This document shows positions 9,030-15,034 of a stretch of DNA of 47,362 nt, one piece after another. Source of the DNA: a virus; IMG/VR virus record IMGVR_UViG_3300042945_001601, positions 1 to 47,362 of that record; one strand, given 5' to 3'. How positions within the stretch are numbered: position 1 is the stretch's first letter; each line of letters starts with the position of its first letter. The notes beneath the pieces were generated by a model, which was given only the letters and a program-made list of their open reading frames with translations, was not told the DNA's origin and searched no databases. Both the position numbers and the translations under genes were made by a program.

Positions 9030-9112
9030 TGGGAGTAGAAGGACTCGAACCTACGAAACCAAAATGGTGAAACATTTACAGTGTTTTGCAATTGCCTCTA
9101 TGCGATACTCCC
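9030..9112 (-). tRNA. tRNA-Tyr (anticodon GTA)
   Basis: Class II cloverleaf: acceptor GGGAGTA/TACTCCC, anticodon stem AAACA/TGTTT with loop CTGTAAA, variable arm, T loop TTCGAGT, discriminator A. Preceded by its own TATCTTTG promoter. Confidence 0.92.
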
Positions 9113-9125
9113 CTTAATTCTTTTA

Positions 9126-9155
9126 CAAAGATACTATAAATATTTAAAAAAACAA
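9126..9155 (-). promoter_or_regulatory. Promoter of tRNA-Tyr
   Basis: Minus strand TTG, 19 bases, TATCTTTG, matching the Bacteroidota consensus TTTG-N19/20-TAnnTTTG, 14 bases before the tRNA 5' end. Confidence 0.75.
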
Positions 9156-9219
9156 GAAAAAAATGATTAGGACAACTAACTTTTGATAAGAGTTCGTATA
9201 TTTATAATAAAAGAGCATT

Positions 9220-10119
9220 ATGGAATGTAAAACTTGTGGTAAAGAAATTAAAGGTAATGGGGCACTAGTGGTTCATCAAACTACTTGTGAGTATGTTTAT
9301 AATGTAAAAGAAGAGATTAAAAAATTATATGTTGATGAATTGTGGTCAATTAAAAGAATTAAAGACAAATATAATTTAGGGTCACAAACGATTACAGACA
9401 TATTAGGAGATAATTTGAGGACCGCAAGTGAGTCAAATAAGATTGCACGTAAATTATTTCCAGAATCATTTATACACTCTGATGAAACAAAACAAAAAAT
9501 CAGAGAAAAGAGAATTAAGTTTATGAAAGAAAACCCTGAACAAACTGCTTGGAGGACTAAGAATCTATCTTACCCTGAAAAACTATTTTTGGAAAAGGTA
9601 TATGATTTATGTTTAGATAAAAAATATTCAATAGTTAGGGAGTATTCCGTATTTCCTTTCTTTATAGATTTTGCATTTGTTAATGAAAAGGTCGCAGTTG
9701 AAATTGATGGGTCCCAACATTTATTGCCTGAAAGAAAAGAAAGAGACGATAAAAAAGATGAGTTATTAAAAAAAGATGGTTGGTTTATCTTACGTGTTAG
9801 TGAAAACGAAGTTAAAACAAATATTAACTCAGTATTTAACACAATAATCTCAATAATTAATGATAGACCAAAAATACAATCTATGAAACTTGGGGTAGTG
9901 AAGTTTCCAAAGAAAAGACAGATGAAAGAAAGAGAATCTTGTGGTTTAACAAAAGGTGAAATTGAAAGGTCTATTAAACAAAGAAGAGTTACTCGTCCCC
10001 CATATCAAGAATTAATTAATTTAATTAAAACAAATGGATATAGTAAGACCGGAAAAATGTTTGGTGTTTCTGACAACTCAATCCGAAAGTGGATTAAATC
10101 TTATGAAAAAGATTTGTAG
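9220..10119 (+). CDS. Homing endonuclease, zinc finger + NUMOD3 + DUF559/Vsr-like nuclease
   Basis: 299 residues on the plus strand, inside a minus-strand region. N-terminal CCHC zinc finger (Cys3, Cys6, His19, Cys23); a SDETKQKIREKRIKFM segment (about 90-105) resembling NUMOD3 DNA-binding repeats; a PD-(D/E)xK-type core at about 140-205 with FFIDFAF, AVEIDGSQH and a K.DGWFILRV strand, as in DUF559/Vsr-like nucleases; and a C-terminal helix-turn-helix (GYSKTGKMFGVSDNSIRKWI). Its TAG stop lies in the 3' end of the convergent tRNA-Glu gene. Such genes are mobile and cut near their own insertion site; the tRNA junction suggests the tRNA region was the target (inference). Confidence 0.75.
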   Translation: MECKTCGKEIKGNGALVVHQTTCEYVYNVKEEIKKLYVDELWSIKRIKDKYNLGSQTITDILGDNLRTASESNKIARKLFPESFIHSDETKQKIREKRIKFMKENPEQTAWRTKNLSYPEKLFLEKVYDLCLDKKYSIVREYSVFPFFIDFAFVNEKVAVEIDGSQHLLPERKERDDKKDELLKKDGWFILRVSENEVKTNINSVFNTIISIINDRPKIQSMKLGVVKFPKKRQMKERESCGLTKGEIERSIKQRRVTRPPYQELINLIKTNGYSKTGKMFGVSDNSIRKWIKSYEKDL

Positions 10120-10188
10120 CCCGTGGCGGTAACGCTCCGCCGTCTCTGCCGTGAAAGGGCAGTGTACTTACTTCTATACGAACGGGCC
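10117..10188 (-). tRNA. tRNA-Glu (anticodon TTC) with aberrant T loop
   Basis: 72 nt. Acceptor GGCCCGT/ACGGGCT, Glu-type D arm, anticodon stem CTGCC/GGCAG with the canonical Glu loop CTTTCAC, and a perfect T stem GGCGG/CCGCC. The T loop reads AGCGTTA instead of TTCRANY, so the T54-A58 pair is missing. It overlaps the stop codon of the homing endonuclease gene by three bases. May be a functional variant or a decayed copy. Confidence 0.7.
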
Positions 10189-10198
10189 AAATAAAAAA

Positions 10199-10304
10199 GA
10201 TAGCTTATAGTGTCCACATTATACCATTATAAGAAGTAACGACCAGTTAAGTTGTGATTCTTACTTTACGTTGCCTGCAACAGGTGTAACTTACTTCTAT
10301 CCTT
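10199..10304 (-). other. Structured spacer between tRNA-Met and tRNA-Glu
   Basis: About 105 bases without a frame. On the minus strand GAAGTAA (5' side) pairs with TTACTTC (3' side), enclosing CCTG-TTG-CAGG and another hairpin; CTTATA/TATAAG follows, then a TTTTTT tract. The 5' part ATAGAAGTAAGTTACAC nearly repeats the D-arm sequence of the adjacent tRNA-Glu, so this may be a degenerate tRNA copy or an sRNA with its own terminator. Confidence 0.35.
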
Positions 10305-10307
10305 TAG

Positions 10308-10382
10308 AAGCAGGAGCAAGATTCGAACTTGCGACCTTGACCTTATGAGAGTCACGAGATAGACCATCTTCTCCATCCTGCT
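10308..10382 (-). tRNA. tRNA-Met (CAT), initiator-like body
   Basis: Acceptor AGCAGGA/TCCTGCT followed by TG-GAGA and an initiator-like D arm; anticodon loop CTCATAA on TGACT/GGTCA; T loop TTCGAAT. The layout follows fMet tRNAs, but position 1-72 is a paired A-T and the three G-C anticodon-stem pairs are absent, so initiator identity is uncertain. Confidence 0.8.
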
Positions 10383-10427
10383 TTATAATATTTCAATTTA
10401 ACATTCAGTCGTTCCTGAATTGTTTGA

Positions 10428-10458
10428 CAAATGTAAGTAATAAATACTCTCGTGTCAA
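10428..10458 (-). promoter_or_regulatory. Promoter for tRNA-Met/tRNA-Glu
   Basis: Minus strand TTG, 20 bases, TACATTTG, about 45 bases upstream of the tRNA-Met. Confidence 0.7.
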
Positions 10459-10466
10459 GAAAAATC

Positions 10467-10949
10467 TTATTTAACTTCCCAAGAATACAAAATAACTCGT
10501 TTTTTCATCTTAGAATCTTCTGTGTTTCCAACAACTACTCCATCAATGATTGAGAAAGCGTGTCCACGAACAACAACAAGATATCTACCTTTTGGGAATT
10601 TCTTAATGAACGTTCCTGTGGTCATATTACGTTTAACAATCTGACCTTTAACTTTAACATCATATTTCATATGTCCGTTTTGGTCACCCAAATTGGAGAA
10701 TGATTTACCATTAATCAAAACTCCTCTTCTAACCATACTACGCATACCTCCAACAAAGTTTCTTGTTCCCTGACGATTCCCACGAAACCAAGTTTTTGCA
10801 ACAAACTTATGAGCCTCGTCGTAATGCATTTCAAATGAAGATGCGATACCTCTAACAACACAATCATTACTTTCACTTTGAGCGATTTTAGAATCACTGT
10901 ATCCAATAATCGCATCTTTTGTAGGTATGTACTTTATTTCGTTATTCAT
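10467..10949 (-). CDS. Papain-like cysteine protease-fold phage protein
   Basis: 160 residues. ESNDCVVRGIASSF (Cys30 at a helix start), then GRYLVVVRGHAFSIIDGVVV (His130) and N142 give the Cys-His-Asn/Asp order of papain/C39-like folds; the layout matches small phage proteins with DCV.R...A near the N-terminus and a GHa...DG.v strand pair. A diverged relative lies at 27082-27486. Substrate and role unknown; catalysis is unproven. The start lies just after a TTTG-N20-TATATTTG promoter, giving a very short leader. Downstream is a tRNA, suggesting a single-gene unit. Confidence 0.65.
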   Translation of the reverse strand: MNNEIKYIPTKDAIIGYSDSKIAQSESNDCVVRGIASSFEMHYDEAHKFVAKTWFRGNRQGTRNFVGGMRSMVRRGVLINGKSFSNLGDQNGHMKYDVKVKGQIVKRNMTTGTFIKKFPKGRYLVVVRGHAFSIIDGVVVGNTEDSKMKKRVILYSWEVK

Positions 10950-10953
10950 ATCA

Positions 10954-10985
10954 CAAATATACGACGAAATAGTTTACCCCACAAA
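10954..10985 (-). promoter_or_regulatory. Promoter of the papain-like gene
   Basis: Minus strand TTTG, exactly 20 bases, TATATTTG: a full host-type promoter. The ATG is four bases after the -7 box, so the mRNA is near-leaderless. Confidence 0.8.
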
Positions 10986-11023
10986 TTTTTTTGTAGTATG
11001 CTTTCACATTACGCAATACCTAA

Positions 11024-11245
11024 CTATTTTATTTTAACAGTGGATGTAATCTCTCCCGATAAACTAACACGAACATCTAAAGCGTGTAACGAATCAATAA
11101 CTATATATCTTTCGCTATTTATCTGATACACAACACAATTAGGGTACTTTGTTTGTAGCATCTCCGTGTCTTGGGACATGGTGGTTTTATCTGAACAACC
11201 AGTTAAAAACATACCGATACCTAATATTACAATTATTCTTTTCAT
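11024..11245 (-). CDS. Small lipoprotein
   Basis: 73 residues: type II signal peptide MKRIIVILGIGMFLTGC with lipobox LTGC (Cys17), then a 56-residue soluble domain ending in a beta hairpin (SGEITSTVKIK). Predicted to be lipidated and anchored in the host envelope. Host-envelope lipoproteins encoded by phages often serve superinfection exclusion; no direct evidence here. Confidence 0.75.
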   Translation of the reverse strand: MKRIIVILGIGMFLTGCSDKTTMSQDTEMLQTKYPNCVVYQINSERYIVIDSLHALDVRVSLSGEITSTVKIK

Positions 11246-11260
11246 ATCTTTTATTTTTTG

Positions 11261-11365
11261 TACTCAGAGAAGGACTTGAACCTTCACGTCATTTCTGACT
11301 CGGGTAGGTTACCCTAGCGTCTATCCATCGGACTAATGCATTAGTCTCTCTTCCGCCACCTGAGC
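11261..11365 (-). tRNA. Leu-type tRNA with palindromic D-loop insertion and abnormal anticodon arm
   Basis: 105 nt. Acceptor GCTCAGG/TCTGAGT, T arm GAAGG-TTCAAGT-CCTTC and variable arm GTCA-GAAA-TGAC are normal class II. The D arm TGGCGGAAGAG ... GGATAGACGC is split by about 21 bases containing the perfect palindrome GACTAATGCATTAGTC. The anticodon region GGGTA-ACC-TACCC has no U33 in the expected place. It may be a pseudogene, a decoy or a processed variant; not safely assigned to an amino acid. Confidence 0.55.
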
Positions 11366-11371
11366 TAATTT

Positions 11372-11602
11372 TTATTTTACAAATCGGTATGCCGCTTCTT
11401 TGAATAAATTAGTTTGAGATAAGAACAAATGAGTTGACATATCTGTACCTCCTAAGATTTCACATACTTGTCTAGCTAGTTTTCTAACCCATCCATCTGT
11501 TCGGATAATTCCCAATGGCTCATCTTCTTTCATTTGTAAGATGGCTTCTCTTAACTGTTCATCAGTTAAGTTTGTGTAGAGTTCAGTTATTGCGTTTTTC
11601 AT
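11372..11602 (-). CDS. Conserved phage protein, paralogue of 30559-30807
   Basis: 76 residues: opens MKNAITELYTNLTDEQLREA, with MKEDEPLGIIRTDGWVR in the middle and KEAAYRF at the end. The protein at 30559-30807 shares the pattern M.NA.T...TD..L..A...MKED.P.G..RT.G.VR ... GG ... KEAA.RF, so the two are clear paralogues in one genome. Mostly helical, function unknown. Has a TTTG-N20-TAGATTTG promoter immediately upstream. Confidence 0.8.
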   Translation of the reverse strand: MKNAITELYTNLTDEQLREAILQMKEDEPLGIIRTDGWVRKLARQVCEILGGTDMSTHLFLSQTNLFKEAAYRFVK

Positions 11603-11608
11603 ACAACA

Positions 11609-11640
11609 AATCTACAACATTCTTTTTAGTTACACAAACT
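11609..11640 (-). promoter_or_regulatory. Promoter of 11372-11602
   Basis: Minus strand TTTG, exactly 20 bases, TAGATTTG; the ATG follows six bases after the -7 box. Confidence 0.75.
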
Positions 11641-11647
11641 TTTTTCA

Positions 11648-12370
11648 TCAAATTGATAACACACTTTTCTTGTAGTAGTCATCAAACCCGTCAAGCATTT
11701 CAGTGATTGTTTTGGTTCCATCATTTTTGATAACCTCGTCAATCAAACCAAACTCTTTTGCTTCGTCTGAATTATACCATCTGTCACGTGCAGAAAACTC
11801 CAATACCTCATCAATAGTTTTACCACAATTCTCAGCCAACATCTTAAATAAGATATAGTTATACTTCTCAGCTTCCATCTGGTTGATACGAGTATCTTGA
11901 ATGTTACCACTTGTTCCATGACTTACTTGGTGTGTCATTACCTTTGAATACACCAGTGATGAACGTTTACCTTTGGTACCTGATGAAAGTAATACCGAAC
12001 CCATAGATGCACACATACCAATGTTTGTGGTAACAACATCTGACTTAATGTAGTTCATCAAATCCACAATACCAAGACCACACAATACTGAACCACCTGG
12101 TGAGTTAATATATAAGGTAATATCTTTCTGTTCAACCGAATCCAAGAATAACATCTGAGCCTGAACAATATCGGACATATGCTGGTCAACAGGTCCTGAT
12201 ACCCATAAGATTCTTTCTCTGAGTAACCTTGAGAAGATATCTATTTGTGTTGCTCTTAACTCTCTCTCTTCCAACACGTAAGGTGTTAACGCATTTTCGT
12301 ATCTATCTAATGATAATGATGACACACCTTCACTCTTTGCGAATTTTCTAAATTCTTTTCCGTAATCCAT
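11648..12370 (-). CDS. clpP: ClpP-like serine protease
   Basis: 240 residues, slightly longer than usual bacterial ClpP. The catalytic triad is visible: Ser122 in GMCASMGSV, His147 in VMTHQVSHG and Asp196 in SARDRWYNSDEAKEFGLID; substrate strand YINSPGGSV at 88-95. ClpP forms a 14-mer chamber that degrades proteins fed by ClpX or ClpA; no Clp ATPase is visible, so it would use the host unfoldase, or act in head maturation as ClpP-type prohead proteases do. The T4-like cleavage motifs elsewhere in the window make a role in virion maturation worth testing. Upstream are two small genes and tRNA-Phe. Confidence 0.92.
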   Translation of the reverse strand: MDYGKEFRKFAKSEGVSSLSLDRYENALTPYVLEERELRATQIDIFSRLLRERILWVSGPVDQHMSDIVQAQMLFLDSVEQKDITLYINSPGGSVLCGLGIVDLMNYIKSDVVTTNIGMCASMGSVLLSSGTKGKRSSLVYSKVMTHQVSHGTSGNIQDTRINQMEAEKYNYILFKMLAENCGKTIDEVLEFSARDRWYNSDEAKEFGLIDEVIKNDGTKTITEMLDGFDDYYKKSVLSI

Positions 12371-12376
12371 ACTATA

Positions 12377-12538
12377 TTATTTTATTCCTTTACAAATTTG
12401 TTTATCGTCCGATGTGTCCCATAGTTTGGGATTAACCATATGACAGGTATGTTTTCTACCTGTTCGTTGAACAAAGTTTTTTAACTTACTGTTGTGATTA
12501 TTCTCAACCTTCCAAGGACATTCCTTACAACAAGACAT
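12377..12538 (-). CDS. Small Cys-rich protein (DUF6283-like)
   Basis: 53 residues opening MSCCKECPWKVENNHN; Cys3, Cys4, Cys7, then HTCHM near 35 and a final CKG. The CxxCPW ... C.H ... C pattern resembles DUF6283-type small metal-binding proteins. The start at 12538 (ATG) is preferred to an upstream one that overlaps the previous gene. Lies seven bases upstream of clpP, probably the same transcript. Confidence 0.65.
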   Translation of the reverse strand: MSCCKECPWKVENNHNSKLKNFVQRTGRKHTCHMVNPKLWDTSDDKQICKGIK

Positions 12539-12539
12539 A

Positions 12540-12749
12540 TTATATTTTTTTAAATGTAATACCATCAAGTTTTTCAATCAGCATATTGTAGATATGTAAA
12601 TCTACTTCACCAAATTCTTTTTTGTATCGTTCAAAATATAATTTAACCAGTTTTCTTGTTGTTCTTTCTTGTCCTGGTGTCTCACACGACTCAATAACTT
12701 TTTCAACCCATTTCAATACATCAAACCAGTTCTTTCCTTTTGCTGCCAT
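12540..12749 (-). CDS. Small helical protein upstream of clpP
   Basis: 69 residues opening MAAKGKNWFDVLKWVEKVIE; a basic helical protein with YFERYKKEFGEVDLHIYNML. The frame stays open upstream through tRNA-Phe, but the ATG at 12749 between them is the plausible start. One base separates it from the next gene, suggesting an operon 12749-11648 ending with clpP. Function unknown. Confidence 0.7.
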   Translation of the reverse strand: MAAKGKNWFDVLKWVEKVIESCETPGQERTTRKLVKLYFERYKKEFGEVDLHIYNMLIEKLDGITFKKI

Positions 12750-12763
12750 AATTTTAAAATTTG

Positions 12764-12837
12764 TGAAGAAGACGGGAATCGAACCACGTGGCGCAAGATG
12801 TTTCAAACCTTTGCTCTACCGACTGAGCTACTTCTTC
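12764..12837 (-). tRNA. tRNA-Phe (anticodon GAA)
   Basis: Acceptor GAAGAAG/CTTCTTC, D arm TAGCTCAGTCGGTAGAGC, anticodon stem AAGGT/ATCTT with loop TTGAAAC, discriminator A. The T stem (ACGTGG-TTCGATT-CCCGT) has one unpaired extra base, a small irregularity. Confidence 0.88.
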
Positions 12838-12891
12838 ATGTAAAATAAAGGCCGGTGTATTTCACAATCCGACCTTTATATATAAATTAAA

Positions 12892-13257
12892 TTAGATTAC
12901 TTCAGAGATTGCCTCGTCAGCACAATCCATTATAATATCTGAGTGAATTTCGCCTGTAGCACTTACGAATGTGTCTCTCAAAACATCTTCGTCAATACTT
13001 GGGATGATTAAACGACCATCAACTTCAAATGTTACCACATCATTAGCTTCTAATGAATTAATCATTTCATCAAAGATACATTCATTAATTTTACCGGTGT
13101 ATTCAATCAAGAAATCTTTTAATTGTTCTCTTGTGAAAACGATATCCGCTTCTTCAACTACGATACCCGCTTCAGATTTAACTTCATTTAATTGTGATTG
13201 GATTTCAATTAATTTCTCAATTAACTCTTCGTTTTGTTTTTTGTTCTTCTTAGACAT
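12892..13257 (-). CDS. Acidic coiled-coil protein, function unknown
   Basis: 121 residues. Basic start MSKKNKKQNEELIEKL followed by a coiled coil (IEIQSQLNEVKSEAG) and two related acidic segments (FDEMINSLEANDVVTF and later DCADEAISEVI). Driven by a complete TTTG-N20-TATATTTG promoter; the gene is alone between tRNA-Phe and the T9SS protein. No motif recognised. Confidence 0.8.
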   Translation of the reverse strand: MSKKNKKQNEELIEKLIEIQSQLNEVKSEAGIVVEEADIVFTREQLKDFLIEYTGKINECIFDEMINSLEANDVVTFEVDGRLIIPSIDEDVLRDTFVSATGEIHSDIIMDCADEAISEVI

Positions 13258-13287
13258 ATTATTATTTTTTTGTTTTTATTTCTTTTA

Positions 13288-13319
13288 CAAATATACTTTT
13301 AATTTTTGGTTATATCAAA
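13288..13319 (-). promoter_or_regulatory. Promoter of 12892-13257
   Basis: Minus strand TTTG, 20 bases, TATATTTG; about 30 bases of A-rich leader precede the ATG, with no Shine-Dalgarno sequence, as is usual in Bacteroidota. Confidence 0.8.
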
Positions 13320-13321
13320 TA

Positions 13322-13921
13322 TTATCTTACCAAACTAACAAAACCTTTTTGGTAATGTGGTGTTCCTTTTTCATCACGATAATACATCTTCCAAGTATAT
13401 ATACCCGACTCACAGTAGTATCCACTGTTATTAACATTACCAGTCCAATATTGTGATGATGATTCAATAACACAAACCATTTCACCCCACTGCGTATAAA
13501 TCTCCAATCGTGGATTAAATACATTGGTTCCCTTGAAGGAAAATATATCATTCAACCCATCGTTGTTAGGTGAAAACGAATTGGGCATGTATAGTTTATG
13601 ACAGATAGTGGTGGTAATAGTTAAAGAAGCCGTGTCAGTACTACACCCATTTAAATCCACACCATACACTTCAATCAAATGATTATCAGTGGTATCATCC
13701 CAAGTCAATGAAATATCATTATCGGACTCAACCTGTCCTACACTATCAACCGTCCAGTAATAAACAACATTGTCTATATTCTCAACAGAATAGTTATGTG
13801 TCTTAAACTCTGAACACATATCAAGCACATTACCATCGTGTGTTATCGTTAGTGGTAAAGTATCACACTGTCCAAAGAAGTGTGAAGGAATAAATAATAA
13901 TACAAATAAAAGTTTTTTCAT
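13322..13921 (-). CDS. Secreted protein with T9SS gliding-motility-type C-terminal domain
   Basis: 199 residues. Signal peptide MKKLLFVLLFIPSHFFGQ with cleavage before Cys19; a PKD-like beta domain at about 40-105 (VYYWTVDSVGQVESDND ... LTITTT); then the CHU_C/type B sorting domain at 112-199, recognised by MPNSFSPNNDGLNDIF, LEIYTQWGEMV and a final IYTWKMYYRD ... GFVSLVR. In Bacteroidota such domains send proteins across the outer membrane by the type IX system and fix them on the surface. A phage version would use the host T9SS to place a protein on the infected cell. Hypotheses: receptor masking, adhesion. Confidence 0.85.
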   Translation of the reverse strand: MKKLLFVLLFIPSHFFGQCDTLPLTITHDGNVLDMCSEFKTHNYSVENIDNVVYYWTVDSVGQVESDNDISLTWDDTTDNHLIEVYGVDLNGCSTDTASLTITTTICHKLYMPNSFSPNNDGLNDIFSFKGTNVFNPRLEIYTQWGEMVCVIESSSQYWTGNVNNSGYYCESGIYTWKMYYRDEKGTPHYQKGFVSLVR

Positions 13922-13967
13922 ACGAAATCAATTATACACATTAGACTTTGTAAAGTCAAAAAAGTTG

Positions 13968-14052
13968 AGGTTAGGGTCAGATTCGAACTGACGTGTGACT
14001 TTCGTCAAACGGTTTTGCAGACCGCTCTTTTCAACCACTCAAGCACCTAACC
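13968..14052 (-). tRNA. tRNA-Cys (GCA) with a long, Ser-like variable arm
   Basis: 85 nt. Acceptor GGTTAGG/CCTAACC, Ser-type D arm (TGCTTGAGTGGTTGAAAAG), anticodon stem GCGGT/ACCGT with loop CTGCAAA (anticodon GCA), a class II variable arm GAC-GAAA-GTC, T loop TTCGAAT. The discriminator is T, the key CysRS identity base, whereas the long arm is a SerRS determinant. Amino-acid identity is therefore ambiguous. Confidence 0.8.
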
Positions 14053-14061
14053 TTATTAAAG

Positions 14062-14134
14062 TACCCCCAGAGAGAATCGAACTCCCACCTTATCATCCGT
14101 AGTGATAGATTCTAATCCATTAAACTACAGGGGC
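14062..14134 (-). tRNA. tRNA-Arg (anticodon ACG)
   Basis: Acceptor GCCCCTG/TGGGGGT (G-U rich), anticodon stem TATCA/TGATA with loop CTACGGA, T loop TTCGATT, discriminator A. Canonical length. Confidence 0.88.
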
Positions 14135-14138
14135 AAAG

Positions 14139-14216
14139 AGGAGAGCAACAGACTCGAACTGTGCCCAACTTAATGGGTTACTGTTTAGCAAACAGTCGGG
14201 GTCACCATTACCCTCC
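14139..14216 (-). tRNA. tRNA-Ser (anticodon GCT) with a reduced D arm
   Basis: Acceptor GGAGGGT/GCTCTCC, anticodon stem ACTGT/ACAGT with loop TTGCTAA, variable arm, T loop TTCGAGT. Only 13 bases (AATGGTGACCCCG) lie between acceptor and anticodon stem where about 19 are normal, so the D arm is nearly absent. Discriminator T instead of the usual Ser G. Confidence 0.75.
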
Positions 14217-14233
14217 TTTACTCTCCATGTTAG

Positions 14234-14306
14234 TGTGTCTAACCAGATTCGAACTGGTGCTAACAGAACCACAATCTGTCGTGCTCGCCTCTACACCATA
14301 GACACC
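14234..14306 (-). tRNA. tRNA-His (anticodon GTG)
   Basis: Acceptor GTGTCTA/TAGACAC with the extra 5' G (G-1) expected for His, anticodon stem ACAGA/TCTGT with loop TTGTGGT, T loop TTCGAAT. Confidence 0.9.
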
Positions 14307-14313
14307 GTGTAAT

Positions 14314-14406
14314 AAACACACTCTCAAGCATTCTACTCCCTGCATGACGGAATTGTATATTACTTAGCCCACCGTCCTCAGTATGGGTACTTGAGTTTAT
14401 GTGTTT
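14314..14406 (-). ncRNA. Structured RNA element II, copy a
   Basis: Fills the spacer between tRNA-Leu(TAG) and tRNA-His. Minus strand: AACACA/TGTGTT outer stem, CTCAAG/CTTGAG second stem, and inside TACCCATAC ... GACGG ... TGGGC ... CCGTC. CCCA/TGGG and GACGG/CCGTC cross, predicting a pseudoknot. Copy b at 15331-15412 conserves the core and replaces CTCAAG/CTTGAG with CTTCGG/CCGAAG, a set of compensatory changes. Family not recognised. Confidence 0.6.
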
Positions 14407-14408
14407 TG

Positions 14409-14491
14409 TACCCCTTGTAGGAGTCGAACCTACACGTCTTTAAGACAATGGTTTCTAAGACCACCCTGACTACCAATTCCAGCAAAGGGGT
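14409..14491 (-). tRNA. tRNA-Leu (anticodon TAG)
   Basis: Acceptor ACCCCTT/AAGGGGT, Leu D arm, anticodon stem GTGGT/ACCAT with loop CTTAGAA, variable arm GTCTTAAAGAC, T loop TTCGACT, discriminator A. Confidence 0.92.
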
Positions 14492-14498
14492 AAATAAG

Positions 14499-14585
14499 CG
14501 GAAGAGATAGGACTCGAACCTACACATCAGTTTCCCGATACCGGTTTTCAAGACCGGGGCGATACCAATTACGCTTTACTCTTCC
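14499..14585 (-). tRNA. tRNA-Ser (anticodon TGA)
   Basis: Acceptor GGAAGAG/CTCTTCC, anticodon stem CCGGT/ACCGG with loop CTTGAAA, long variable arm, T loop TTCGAGT, discriminator G as usual for Ser. Canonical. Confidence 0.93.
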
Positions 14586-14665
14586 AAAGTTCCCCACCCT
14601 GAGATTATGGTGAGTAGTCATATCGGTTTTTTCCTATTTGTAAAAACCTGCTGGGCATCCCCGTT

Positions 14666-14743
14666 AAAAAAAGTCAGACTACGTGGCGGTGTGTCAGGAC
14701 CGTTACTCCACGGCTGGGTACTATCGGCATTTCCCAGTCTAAA
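14666..14743 (-). ncRNA. Candidate small structured RNA with poly-U end
   Basis: Minus strand: AGACT ... AGTCT closes a multibranch fold with CTGGG/CCCAG and CGTGG/CCACG arms, and is followed directly by GACTTTTTTT, as at an intrinsic terminator. It lies in the 217-base gene-free spacer between tRNA-like 14803-14883 and tRNA-Ser(TGA). Further hairpins flank it (AGTCTT/AAGACT and GAGTA/TACTC upstream). Confidence 0.45.
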
Positions 14744-14802
14744 CCGAGTCCATTGTTAAATGAGTCTTGGACCAAAGACTGTTGAGTATCTCTTACTCAT
14801 TG

Positions 14803-14883
14803 TAGTCAGAACAGGATTTGAACCTGCATTGTCACCCCTTTATAGTGTACACCGCGAGCTGCGTTACCATTCGCCACCTGACT
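14803..14883 (-). tRNA. tRNA-like element, AGTCAGG family (A)
   Basis: Acceptor AGTCAGG/TCTGACT, D arm GCG-AATGGTAA-CGC and T arm GCAGG-TTCAAAT-CCTGT are normal, but no canonical anticodon arm fits the intervening sequence: GTGTACAC folds on itself and the alternative CACT-ATAAAGG-GGTG gives only four pairs. One of eight elements sharing these acceptor and T arms. Not assignable to an amino acid. Confidence 0.55.
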
Positions 14884-14888
14884 ATATT

Positions 14889-14993
14889 TTATTTCAATAA
14901 CCTAGACCAAATCTTAATTACCATATCTCTTTGTGGTGATGGTTTTAGTTTCGACCACCTATCTATCCAATTCTTTATTTGTTCCTGTGTCAT
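14889..14993 (-). CDS. Candidate 34-residue protein inside the tRNA array
   Basis: ATG at 14993 to TAA at 14889. It reads MTQEQIKNWIDRWSKLKPS then a second amphipathic basic helix. The composition (Trp, Lys, Gln) looks coding rather than random. It sits between two tRNA-like elements, directly behind the 26-base mini-helix at 15009-15034. Function unknown. Confidence 0.45.
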   Translation of the reverse strand: MTQEQIKNWIDRWSKLKPSPQRDMVIKIWSRLLK

Positions 14994-15008
14994 TCTTATT
15001 TAATTTTT

Positions 15009-15034
15009 TAGTCAGGACCAATTGCCACCTGACT
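15009..15034 (-). other. tRNA-derived mini-helix (26 nt)
   Basis: Minus strand AGTCAGG-TGGCAATTGG-TCCTGACT-A: the acceptor strands of the AGTCAGG family joined by only ten bases of D-arm sequence. The anticodon, variable and T arms are missing. It could be a deletion relic or a deliberate mini-helix. Confidence 0.5.
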
